Below are positions 1 through 5,980 of a stretch of DNA of 18,330 bases, in pieces; the first letter of the stretch is position 1, and every line of letters starts with the position of its first letter. This DNA comes from JANXQG01 sp037147235 (GTDB lineage Bacteria; Planctomycetota; Planctomycetia; Pirellulales; Thermoguttaceae): contig JBAWVO010000114.1 of the NCBI GenBank assembly GCA_037147235.1, positions 1 through 18,330 of the forward strand. Direction: 5' to 3'. Both the position numbers and the translations under genes were made by a program. The notes beneath the pieces were generated by a model, which saw only the letters and a program-made list of their open reading frames with translations, was not told where the DNA came from and searched no databases.

Positions 1-117
1 TCTCTTTCGTGTCATTTGTGTGTTTCGTGGTTCTTCAAGAGTGTTTTGAATAGTTCCTAAGCCCCTAAGCCCCCTAAGTCCTAAGTTCCTAATCCCCAGC
101 CTCCAGCCCCTTCTGCC
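1..117. repeat. Low-complexity intergenic tract upstream of the kinase gene
   Basis: The first 33 bases are built from loosely repeated TTCGTGT/TTTGTGTG/TTTCGTGG units. Bases 50-100 are a run of CCTAAG/CCTAAT units with C-rich spacers. A closely similar CCTAAC tract lies before the third shell gene at about 4492-4531, so this is a recurring repeat type and not a gene. No clear Shine-Dalgarno site precedes the ATG at 118. I see no convincing promoter, and the operon probably begins upstream of the window. Confidence 0.6.
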
Positions 118-1347
118 ATGAAGATCCTCGTAGCCAACCTCGGTTCGACAAGCTTCAAATACCGGTTGTTCGACATGGACAGCCAGTGTCAGCTTGCGCG
201 CGGAGGCATTGAACGGATTGGCTCGCCCGAGAGCCGCTGCACGATCCAGATTGGCGACTACAACCAAGATCTTTCGGTCAAGGCAGCCGATCATGTCGAG
301 GCCGTCCAACACGGTCTAAGCCAACTGACCGACGCCACGCACGGATGCCTTCGCGATGCGTCGGAAGTGTCCGCCATCGCCTTCAAAACAGTCCATGGCG
401 GACGCTATAGCGGAGTGCAGCGGGTTACGCCCGACGTACTCGCGGCGATGGAGGAAATGTGCGGCGTTGCCCCGGCACACAATCCGCCGTATATCGCCGC
501 CATGCGACTGCTGGCCGATAAGCTGCCGCAAATTCCGATCGTGGCCGCTTTTGAAACGGATTTCCATACAACGATCCCGCAGTACAACCAGCTCTATGCC
601 ATTCCTTATGAATGGTCAGAATCCGGCTGCGTCCGTCGCTGGGGATTCCACGGGGCCAGCCACCGTTACATCGCCGGACGAACGGCCGAGTTGCTCGGTC
701 GCACGGACCTGCGGATTATCTCCTGTCACCTGGGCGGTTCCAGCTCGCTGTGTGCCATTCGCAATGGCCAGAGCGTGGCCACGACCATGGGCATGAGCCC
801 GCAGAGTGGTCTGCCGCAGAATAACCGGGTGGGTGATTTTGATCCCTTCGCCTTGCCGCGGATCATGCAGCAGACCGGCAAGTCGCTCACGGAAGTGCTG
901 TCGATTCTGGCCAACCAGAGCGGTTTGCTGGGCATCAGCGGCGTGAGCACGGACTACCGCGATATTGCCGAAGCAGCCGGCAATGGCAATGTCCGGGCGA
1001 AGCTGGCATTGGACGTTTACGCCGCCAGCGTGCGGCATTACCTGGGGGCCTACCTAGTCGAACTGGGTGGGGCCGATGTCCTTGTTTTTACCGGCGGCAT
1101 CGGGGAAAACCGAAACCATCTGCGGACTGCCGTTTGCCACAACCTTGCCGAGTTGGGCATCGTACTCGATCCGGTGGCCAACCAGCAGGCCCGCGGCGAG
1201 GTCTCGATCCACGCCTCGCAGAGCCGCGTGCAGATTTGGGTCATGCCGACCAACGAAGAGTTGGTCGTGGCTCGATTAGCCGCCAAGTTGTTAAAGGAAT
1301 CTCACTCTTCCCTTGCGGGAGAGGATCGGAGTGAGGGGAAGGAATAG
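118..1347 (+). CDS. ackA: Acetate/acyl kinase of a PVM-type microcompartment operon
   Basis: This is an ASKHA-fold acetate kinase of 409 aa, the usual length for the family. It should convert an acyl phosphate (acetyl- or, in this pathway, lactyl-phosphate) plus ADP to the acid plus ATP. Visible motifs are N7-x-G-S-T-S-x-K, RRWGFHGASH (173-182), the phosphate loop HLGGSSS (204-210), R237 in NNRVGDFDP, FTGGIGEN (324-331) and PTNEE (377-381). Two positions that are nearly invariant in the family differ: the Arg of HRVVHGG is Lys90 (FKTVHGG), and the Asp of FDTAFH is Glu146 (FETDFH). The last 15 or so residues (SHSSLAGEDRSEGKE) are encoded by a palindromic repeat, so the C-terminus is probably a late extension. 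Only 6 bases separate it from the next shell gene. Family call is firm; the physiological acyl group is inferred from context. Confidence 0.93.
   Translation: MKILVANLGSTSFKYRLFDMDSQCQLARGGIERIGSPESRCTIQIGDYNQDLSVKAADHVEAVQHGLSQLTDATHGCLRDASEVSAIAFKTVHGGRYSGVQRVTPDVLAAMEEMCGVAPAHNPPYIAAMRLLADKLPQIPIVAAFETDFHTTIPQYNQLYAIPYEWSESGCVRRWGFHGASHRYIAGRTAELLGRTDLRIISCHLGGSSSLCAIRNGQSVATTMGMSPQSGLPQNNRVGDFDPFALPRIMQQTGKSLTEVLSILANQSGLLGISGVSTDYRDIAEAAGNGNVRAKLALDVYAASVRHYLGAYLVELGGADVLVFTGGIGENRNHLRTAVCHNLAELGIVLDPVANQQARGEVSIHASQSRVQIWVMPTNEELVVARLAAKLLKESHSSLAGEDRSEGKE
1301..1336. repeat. Palindromic repeat overlapping the 3' end of the kinase gene
   Basis: CTCACTC (1301-1307) pairs with GAGTGAG (1329-1335), and inner TCCC/GGGA bases extend the pairing. 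The repeat lies inside the kinase coding frame and encodes its final residues. Its G-rich 3' flank (GGGGAAGGA, about 1335-1343) lies about 10 bases before the next ATG and may serve as that gene's ribosome binding site. Confidence 0.65.
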
Positions 1348-1353
1348 AAAACC

Positions 1354-1671
1354 ATGATGATCGCCAAAGTTACCGGTTCGCTTGTTGCCACTCAAAAGGT
1401 TGAGACGCTGGTCGGCCATAAGCTGATGCTGGTCGAGCCTTATCGGCTCGATCCGACCACGCGCAGCAGCTTGGTAACCAGCGGCCGTGTGCTGGTAGCG
1501 GTCGATACCGTCGGTGCCGGCGAGGGCGAGATGGTACTCATCACGCAAGGCTCCAGTGCCCGCCTGACTCCGGAAACAAAAACATTGCCCGTGGACACCG
1601 TGATTATTGGTATTCTCGATACGGTCCACGTGGCGCAAACGTGTGTGTACAACAAGGAACAGAAATCCTAG
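1354..1671 (+). CDS. BMC-P shell protein 1 (EutN/CcmL family)
   Basis: This 105-aa protein is a single EutN/CcmL domain, the pentameric vertex-capping shell protein of bacterial microcompartments. Family signatures are GHKLMLVEP (21-29), the glycine-rich VDTVGAGEGEMVL (50-62), GSSAR (66-70) and PVDTVIIGILDTV (79-91). It is the most canonical of the three BMC-P proteins in this window. The ATG at 1354 is followed directly by a second ATG, and either could be the start. It follows the kinase by 6 bases and precedes the aldehyde dehydrogenase, with about 104 bases of hairpin-forming repeats between. No catalytic role is expected. Confidence 0.93.
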   Translation: MMIAKVTGSLVATQKVETLVGHKLMLVEPYRLDPTTRSSLVTSGRVLVAVDTVGAGEGEMVLITQGSSARLTPETKTLPVDTVIIGILDTVHVAQTCVYNKEQKS

Positions 1672-1700
1672 CGACGGATCGCGCTGGTCTTGCCGGAAGC

Positions 1701-1770
1701 CCTCACCCCGCCCCTCTCCCAAACTGAGAGGGGGATATTAGGAAGCCCTCTCCCAAAAGGAGAGGGAGAT
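1701..1770. repeat. Two tandem hairpin repeats between shell gene and dehydrogenase
   Basis: Copy 1 has the stem CCCCTCTC (1711-1718) / GAGAGGGG (1726-1733). Copy 2 has the stem CCCTCTCC (1746-1753) / GGAGAGGG (1759-1766). Both are preceded by GAAGCCCTC and followed by a GATATT motif, so they are diverged direct copies. The 3' arm of copy 2 runs into GGGAG (1764-1768), seven bases before the ATG at 1776. The repeat therefore seems to provide the ribosome binding site of the dehydrogenase and could also mask it by pairing. Confidence 0.7.
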
Positions 1771-1775
1771 ATTCA

Positions 1776-3212
1776 ATGGTCTCGATCGACGAAACTCTGA
1801 TTCGTAGTGTTGTTGAGCAGGTACTGTCACGGATGGGCGGCACGATTCCGCCTTCGTCCAACGGCAGCAAGCAAGGTCGCTTCGGCCTGTTTACCGACGT
1901 ACCCAGCGCCGTGGCTGCGGCCCGCGAGGCGTTTGAGCGACTTTCCGGCATGACGATCGAGGATCGCCGCCGCATCATCCAGCACATCCGCCGCATCTCG
2001 ATTGAGCAATGCGTCGAGCTTGGCACGATGGAGATGGAAGAGACGAAGATCGGCCGCTTGCAGCATAAGATCGAGAAGCTCAAGACTCTCGGCGAACGCG
2101 CCCTGGGGGTCGAGTTTCTCCGCAGCGAAGTGTTTAGCGGCGATCATGGTCTGACGGTGATCGAACATGCCCCCTTCGGAGTCATCGGCGCGATCACGCC
2201 CGTCACGCACTCGCTGCCGACGATTACCGGAAACGCCGTGAGCATGATCGCGGGCGGCAACACGCTTGTCGTCAATCCGCATCCCAGCGGCAAGAAGGTC
2301 GCGGCCGAAGGTGTCCGCCGCTTCAACGAGGCCATCTATCGTGACTTGGGCATCGATAACCTGATTTGCGTGATCGTTGAACCGACGCTGGAAACGGCCG
2401 ACGCCCTCTTCAAGCATCGCGACATCGCCCTGATCTGCGTTACCGGCGGGCCGGCCGTCGCACGTGCTGCCATGCAGCAAACGAAGCGCGCCGTGGTCGC
2501 CGGGCCGGGCAATCCGCCCGTAGTTGTCGATGAGACCGCCGAACTCGATCGCGCCGCTCGCTCGATTATTACCGGGGCCGCCTACGACAATAATCTGTTG
2601 TGCATCGCCGAGAAGGAAGTTTTTGTCGTCGAGTCGGTCTTTGATGCCATGATGTCTGCCATGGAGCGGGCCGGGGCCGTGCGGCTGTGTGCCAAGGAAA
2701 TTGACGCTCTGACGAAGGTCGCCATCACCAGCGTGGGCGAAGGTGCCCACAAGCATGACGTGGCGGCCAAGGATTTTATCGGCAAAGACGCCGCCGTGCT
2801 GGCCAGGGCGATCGGCAAAACGATTCCCGCCAATATCGAAGTGATCTTCGGCGAGACGGACGAATCCAATCCGTTCGTGCCCGTCGAACAGATGATGCCC
2901 TTCCTCCCTTTCATCCGCTGCCGGAACGTGGACGAGGCGATCGCGAAGGCCAAGGAAGCGGAGCATGGTTTCCGCCACACGGCCATCATTCATTCGACGA
3001 ACGTAAACAACATGACCAAAATGGGCCGTGCGATGGACACGACGCTGTTTGTCAAGAACGGTCCGTGCATGGCGGGACTGGGACTCGGCGGAGAGGGCTA
3101 TACCTCATTTTCCATCGCCACGCCCACCGGCGAAGGCGTGACCACGCCGCTGACGTTCACCCGCGAGCGTCGCTGCTCGATGATCGATAACTTGAGGATT
3201 TTGGGAAAGTAG
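1776..3212 (+). CDS. CoA-acylating aldehyde dehydrogenase (PduP/EutE-like), encapsulated
   Basis: This 478-aa protein belongs to the acylating aldehyde dehydrogenase family of microcompartments (PduP/EutE type), which oxidises an aldehyde to acyl-CoA with NAD+. The likely substrate here is lactaldehyde from the aldolase at the end of the operon; this is inference from context. Residues 1-20 (DETLIRSVVEQVLSRM) form a short amphipathic helix typical of an encapsulation peptide, then a Gly/Pro/Ser linker leads to the catalytic body. Seen in the body are PFGVIGAITPVTH (133-145), VAGPGNPPVVVD (241-252) and the catalytic Cys276 in NNLLCIAEK. The C-terminus carries GLGLGGEGYTSFSIATPTGEG, close to the PduP ending. 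The start is supported by GGGAG seven bases upstream. Length and motifs are intact. Confidence 0.93.
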   Translation: MVSIDETLIRSVVEQVLSRMGGTIPPSSNGSKQGRFGLFTDVPSAVAAAREAFERLSGMTIEDRRRIIQHIRRISIEQCVELGTMEMEETKIGRLQHKIEKLKTLGERALGVEFLRSEVFSGDHGLTVIEHAPFGVIGAITPVTHSLPTITGNAVSMIAGGNTLVVNPHPSGKKVAAEGVRRFNEAIYRDLGIDNLICVIVEPTLETADALFKHRDIALICVTGGPAVARAAMQQTKRAVVAGPGNPPVVVDETAELDRAARSIITGAAYDNNLLCIAEKEVFVVESVFDAMMSAMERAGAVRLCAKEIDALTKVAITSVGEGAHKHDVAAKDFIGKDAAVLARAIGKTIPANIEVIFGETDESNPFVPVEQMMPFLPFIRCRNVDEAIAKAKEAEHGFRHTAIIHSTNVNNMTKMGRAMDTTLFVKNGPCMAGLGLGGEGYTSFSIATPTGEGVTTPLTFTRERRCSMIDNLRILGK

Positions 3213-3215
3213 TAG

Positions 3216-3264
3216 AGGCATCTTTGCCTGTGTAATGCAAACGCAGGCTGGAAACCTACGCTAC
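3216..3264. repeat. Repeat remnant in the gap before shell gene 2
   Basis: AGGCA (3216-3220) and TGCCT (3225-3229) can form a tiny hairpin. It is followed by GCAGGCTGGAAACCTACGCT, which resembles half of the CAGGCTGGAAAGCCTG palindrome seen intact at 3547-3594. It looks like a diverged copy of the same repeat class. An ORF reading through it from 3235 is artefactual. Confidence 0.5.
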
Positions 3265-3276
3265 GAAGGAACAACC

Positions 3277-3543
3277 ATGTACTACGGCCGTGTTGTCGGA
3301 AGCGCAACCTCGACGGTGAAGCATCCTTCCATGGAAGGCAGCAAGTTGTTGTTGGTCATGGCACTCCAGGCCGACGGCCACACGCCCGAGGGCGATCCGA
3401 TCCTCGTGGTTGATCGGCTCGGCGCGGGACATGACGAAGCGGTAATGGTCACCAGCGACGGCATCGGCACCCGCGAGATTCTGCATAGCAAGACCTCGCC
3501 GGTCCGTTGGTCCGTGATGGGATTACCCGATACGAAATTGTAG
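3277..3543 (+). CDS. BMC-P shell protein 2 (EutN/CcmL family, divergent)
   Basis: This 88-aa EutN/CcmL-domain protein is predicted to cap shell vertices. Signatures are MYYGRVVGSATST (1-13), GSKLLLVMAL (21-30), VVDRLGAGHDEAVMVT (44-59; family form VDxVGAGxGExVLV) and a shortened C-terminus ending PVRWSVMGLPD. A longer reading frame begins at 3235, but those extra residues come from repeat DNA. The ATG at 3277 is preceded by GAAGGA (3265-3270) at good spacing, which decides the start. The final Ile-Val-Asp strand of canonical EutN is replaced by WSVMGLPD, so it is clearly a paralogue of, and not a duplicate of, shell protein 1. It sits between the dehydrogenase and the unrecognised protein. 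Confidence 0.88.
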   Translation: MYYGRVVGSATSTVKHPSMEGSKLLLVMALQADGHTPEGDPILVVDRLGAGHDEAVMVTSDGIGTREILHSKTSPVRWSVMGLPDTKL

Positions 3544-3546
3544 TCG

Positions 3547-3594
3547 GTCAGGCTTTCCAGCCTGACACCGTCCGGTCAGGCTGGAAAGCCTGAC
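3547..3594. repeat. Perfect 20-bp inverted repeat
   Basis: The 20-base arm at 3547-3566 (starting GTCAGGCTTTCC) is the exact reverse complement of 3575-3594, with an 8-base loop. Each arm is also nearly palindromic (GTCAGGCT/AGCCTGAC). It begins three bases after the stop of shell gene 2. It could act as a transcript-stabilising or attenuating hairpin, but no U-tract follows, so I do not call it a terminator. Confidence 0.9.
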
Positions 3595-3627
3595 GTACTT
3601 TGGTTGGTATACGAAATAACCAGAACT

Positions 3628-4455
3628 ATGGCAACTGCATCGACGGAAGACATTCAGCGCATCGTGCGCGAGGTGATGGCGCAATTGGAACTCGGTTCCA
3701 AGAGTGCCGTTGCATCCGTCGTGGAGTTGCAAGAGCCGCCTGCCGCTTTGCGGCCCCCTAGTGCTGGTCTAACATTAACTCCGCGTTTTTGTGGTGCGGC
3801 CGTCCCGGCTGCACGGGCAGGCGAGACGCCTGCACCCCAAGTTGTTTTTGGTCAGCCCTCTAGTGCCAGCGACCTATTTGTCGATTCCCGTGTGGTCACG
3901 CTCGAATTGATCGCCGGCCGCTTGACGGGAACAAAACAACTGATGGTATTACCGGGTGCCCTGGTCACCCCCGCGGTTCGTGACGAGTTGCGGCGCAAAG
4001 GCGTCCTGCTCGTTCGTGGAAGCACTGTGGCGACGGTGCGCAAAGAGCTTCTCGGCGTGTTGCTGGTCGTTGGCCTATCGCGGCACGACCCGACCGCTGC
4101 GGTGCAGACGCTCACGCAGTTGGGCATCCGCATACAAACAGAAACCTCGGATTGCATGATCGCTTCGACCGACAAGCTGGCTGCCGCAGTTGCCCCTGGG
4201 CAAACGCTCGGCTTGCTCTGGACGCGACACACGGCCGTCGGCCTTTGTCTGGCCAACCGTCACGCCGGCGTCCGTGCCGTTTTGGCGACGAATGTATCGG
4301 CTACCGCGGCAGCCGTATCTGCCGTGGGGGCCAATCTGTTGGTCGTTGACCCGACGGTCGGCACCGCTTACGAAAAGAAACAGATACTCCGCGACTTCTG
4401 CCTCGGCGGAATTCGCCAATGTCCGGAAGCATTGAAAGAAAGATTGGGGAGATAG
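3628..4455 (+). CDS. Unrecognised microcompartment protein with encapsulation-type helix and RpiB-like C-terminal half
   Basis: This protein has 275 aa from the ATG at 3628; a TTG at 3604 in frame is less likely. Residues 1-21 (TEDIQRIVREVMAQLEL) form an amphipathic helix like the encapsulation peptide of the dehydrogenase two genes upstream. A low-complexity linker (about 22-82) follows, and its centre (55-71, CGAAVPAARAGETPAPQ) is encoded by a palindromic repeat. Residues 91-131 include VLPGALVTPAVRDELRRKGV, a pattern found near the N-terminus of several microcompartment enzymes. The C-terminal half (about 142-265) resembles ribose-5-phosphate isomerase B around ANRHAGVRAVLATNVSATAA and GANLLVVDPTVG, but the RpiB catalytic CGTG stretch reads WTRHTAV. 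It is flanked by shell genes, so it is probably a cargo or assembly protein. I assign no reaction. Confidence 0.82.
   Translation: MATASTEDIQRIVREVMAQLELGSKSAVASVVELQEPPAALRPPSAGLTLTPRFCGAAVPAARAGETPAPQVVFGQPSSASDLFVDSRVVTLELIAGRLTGTKQLMVLPGALVTPAVRDELRRKGVLLVRGSTVATVRKELLGVLLVVGLSRHDPTAAVQTLTQLGIRIQTETSDCMIASTDKLAAAVAPGQTLGLLWTRHTAVGLCLANRHAGVRAVLATNVSATAAAVSAVGANLLVVDPTVGTAYEKKQILRDFCLGGIRQCPEALKERLGR
3789..3840. repeat. Protein-coding palindromic repeat (uninterrupted copy)
   Basis: The imperfect palindrome begins TTGTGGTGCGGCCGTC and ends GAGACGCCTGCACCCCAA, with arms of about 24 bases. It lies inside the coding frame of the unrecognised microcompartment protein and encodes CGAAVPAARAGETPAPQ. 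The same element, split by another repeat, occurs at 17743-17891 in the histidine kinase in the same orientation and the same reading frame. Confidence 0.88.
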
Positions 4456-4534
4456 TAGGGAGAGCTTGGAGCTTAGTACTTAGTTTGTCGCCCCTAACTC
4501 CCCCTAACTCCTAACTCCCTAAGCCCTAACCACC
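4456..4534. repeat. CCTAAC-type low-complexity tract before shell gene 3
   Basis: The gap contains GGAGCTTGGAGCTTAGTACTT, then repeated CCCCTAAC/CCTAACT/CCCTAAG units (about 4490-4531) ending directly before the ATG at 4535. It matches in kind the tract at 50-100 before the kinase. No Shine-Dalgarno-like site is visible, because the bases before the start are pyrimidine-rich. Confidence 0.6.
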
Positions 4535-4840
4535 ATGCGTATTGCAGACGTCATCGGCACCGTAACCCTGAACCGCGCGCACCCCAGCGTCCTTGGAGCG
4601 ACGTGGAAGCTGGTCGTGCCTTTGTCGTGGGATAACCTGTTGGGCAAATCGGACGAGCCGGTGGAAGAGGTCGTCATGTTCGACGAACTTGGTGCCGGGC
4701 TTGGCTCGCGAATCGCCCTGAGTGAGGGCCGCGAGGCCGCCATGCCTTTTTTCCCCGCAGTGAAACCAATCGACGCCTACAACGCCGCGATTCTCGACAC
4801 CTTTCAGGTTGAGATTCCGGAAGATTTGAAACCAAAGTAG
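4535..4840 (+). CDS. BMC-P shell protein 3 (EutN/CcmL family, divergent)
   Basis: This 101-aa EutN/CcmL-domain protein is a predicted shell pentamer. Family features are MRIADVIGTVTLNRAHPSV (1-19), the strand KLVVPL (25-30), the glycine-rich turn FDELGAGLGSRIALSEG (49-65; family form VDxVGAGxGExVLVxxG) and KPIDAYNAAILDTFQV (77-92), which replaces canonical PVDxxIxGIVDxV. It differs in sequence from both other BMC-P proteins, so three non-redundant vertex proteins are encoded. It lies between the unrecognised protein and the aldolase. Confidence 0.88.
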   Translation: MRIADVIGTVTLNRAHPSVLGATWKLVVPLSWDNLLGKSDEPVEEVVMFDELGAGLGSRIALSEGREAAMPFFPAVKPIDAYNAAILDTFQVEIPEDLKPK

Positions 4841-4842
4841 CA

Positions 4843-4904
4843 GGCACACTCCGTGTGCCGTCCGCTTAAACCATGTAATGGGTGGGTCACAATGCTGACC
4901 CACC
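4843..4904. repeat. Two different hairpin repeats upstream of the aldolase
   Basis: Hairpin 1 is GGCACAC (4843-4849) / GTGTGCC (4853-4859) with a 3-base loop, immediately after the shell gene stop. Hairpin 2 is GGTGGGTCA (4881-4889) / TGACCCACC (4896-4904) with a 6-base loop. An in-frame ATG at 4882 lies inside hairpin 2 and is probably not the aldolase start. Confidence 0.75.
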
Positions 4905-4929
4905 AAATACTCTCAAAAAGGTAAAAATT

Positions 4930-5796
4930 ATGCTCAATATCCACAAGATCAAGCAAGAGATTTGCGAAATCGGCGACCGCCTTTACAAGAAAGGATTTGC
5001 CGCCGCCAACGATGGCAACATCACCTATCGCGTCAGCGAGAAGGAAGTCGTTTGCACGCCCACGATGATCTCCAAGGGTTTTATGAAGCCGGACGATCTG
5101 TGCGTCGTCGACATGGAAGGCAATCAGCTCTCGGGCCGGCGGAAACGCACGAGCGAGGTCATGCTCCATCTGGCCATCATGAAGGAGCGGCCGGAAATCA
5201 AGTCGGTTGTCCATTGCCACCCGCCGCACGCCACGGCTTTTGGCGTCGCCCATGAGCCGGTTCCGCAATGCGTGTTGCCCGAGGTCGAGATATTCTTGGG
5301 CGATGTGCCGATCACCAAGTACGCCATCCCAGGCGGCCAGGAGTTCGCCGACACGATCCTGCCCTTCGTAAAAAAGTCGAATGTCATTATTCTGGCCAAT
5401 CACGGCACGGTGAGCTTCGGTGAGACGGTCGAACGCGCCTACTGGTGGACGGAAGTTTTGGACGCCTACTGCCGTATTCTCATGCTTTCCAAGGGCCTGG
5501 GCCGCGTGAACTACTTCACGGAGCCGGAGGCAAAGGGTCTGTTGGATCTCAAAACCCAATGGGGCATGCAGGACCCGCGGACAGAAATCAAAAACTGCGA
5601 CATCTGCGCCAACGACGTCTTCCGCGACAGTTGGAAGGCGACGGGCGTGGCGCAGACTGCGTTTGTCCCGCCAACTTTCAAGAACAACGGCTCCAACAAC
5701 GGCAGTGCCGCGCCGGCTGCCGGTATCGCGGACCAAGATGCCCTGATCCGAGCCATTACCGACCGCGTGTTGGCGGAGTTAAGCAAGCGGAAGTGA
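4930..5796 (+). CDS. Class II aldolase, L-fuculose-1-phosphate aldolase-like, encapsulated
   Basis: This 288-aa class II aldolase/adducin-family enzyme needs Zn2+. In PVM microcompartments this family cleaves fuculose- or rhamnulose-phosphate to dihydroxyacetone phosphate and L-lactaldehyde, feeding the dehydrogenase of the same operon. Metal ligands are visible as H95 and H97 in VVHCHPPHA and H158 in ANHGT. E76 in RTSEVMLH matches the catalytic Glu73 of E. coli FucA. A Cys pair (CDIC, 223-226) lies in the extension beyond the family core. After a Gly/Asn/Ser-rich linker (251-265), residues 266-286 (DQDALIRAITDRVLAEL) form an amphipathic helix typical of a C-terminal encapsulation peptide. 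The ATG at 4930 is chosen because AAAAAGG lies just upstream and the reading frame from 4882 crosses repeat DNA. Confidence 0.92.
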   Translation: MLNIHKIKQEICEIGDRLYKKGFAAANDGNITYRVSEKEVVCTPTMISKGFMKPDDLCVVDMEGNQLSGRRKRTSEVMLHLAIMKERPEIKSVVHCHPPHATAFGVAHEPVPQCVLPEVEIFLGDVPITKYAIPGGQEFADTILPFVKKSNVIILANHGTVSFGETVERAYWWTEVLDAYCRILMLSKGLGRVNYFTEPEAKGLLDLKTQWGMQDPRTEIKNCDICANDVFRDSWKATGVAQTAFVPPTFKNNGSNNGSAAPAAGIADQDALIRAITDRVLAELSKRK

Positions 5797-5797
5797 G

Positions 5798-5980
5798 CCC
5801 ATTCTCCAAAGTCTTCCTGAGAATCGCCTTCAAGAAGTGTTAGACTTTGCGCGGTTCCTGAGTATTCAGGATGACCGCGAAGACTGGCAGGAGTTCGGTA
5901 GGAGGCAATTGGCTCACGCCTTCGGCGAAGACGAGCCGGAGTATGGCTTGGCTGACATTCGACCGGAACTTGAATCATGC
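5798..5980 (+). pseudogene. Antitoxin remnant (DUF2281/VapB-like), N-terminus missing
   Basis: The frame reads LQSLPENRLQEVLDFARFL, then WQEFGRRQLAHAFGEDEPEYGLADI. This is the pattern of short type II antitoxins: a helix with LPxxxxxEVLDFxxFL, then a W..... segment and a C-terminal DEPEY toxin-binding stretch. No ATG precedes it in frame; an in-frame stop lies at 5780-5782, inside the aldolase gene, and the first usable codon is GTG at 5837, in the middle of the helix. The normal stop after the DEPEY region is absent, and the frame runs on into unrelated maturase-like sequence. No toxin gene is recognisable next to it. I read it as a truncated relic. Confidence 0.6.

Noticed and set aside
1827..2993. 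Long - strand reading frame (388 codons) opposite the aldehyde dehydrogenase
   Set aside because: It is antisense to an intact, well-conserved enzyme gene and reads as a compositional shadow with no family motifs.
3547..3594. Rho-independent terminator
   Set aside because: The hairpin is perfect but lacks a U-tract, and the operon clearly continues; it belongs to the genomic repeat class.
3735..3875. Direct repeat CCTAGTGCTGG / TCTAGTGCCAGC flanking the coding repeat, as a target-site duplication
   Set aside because: The two copies differ at several bases and lie 25 or more bases from the repeat ends, so they do not behave like an insertion footprint.
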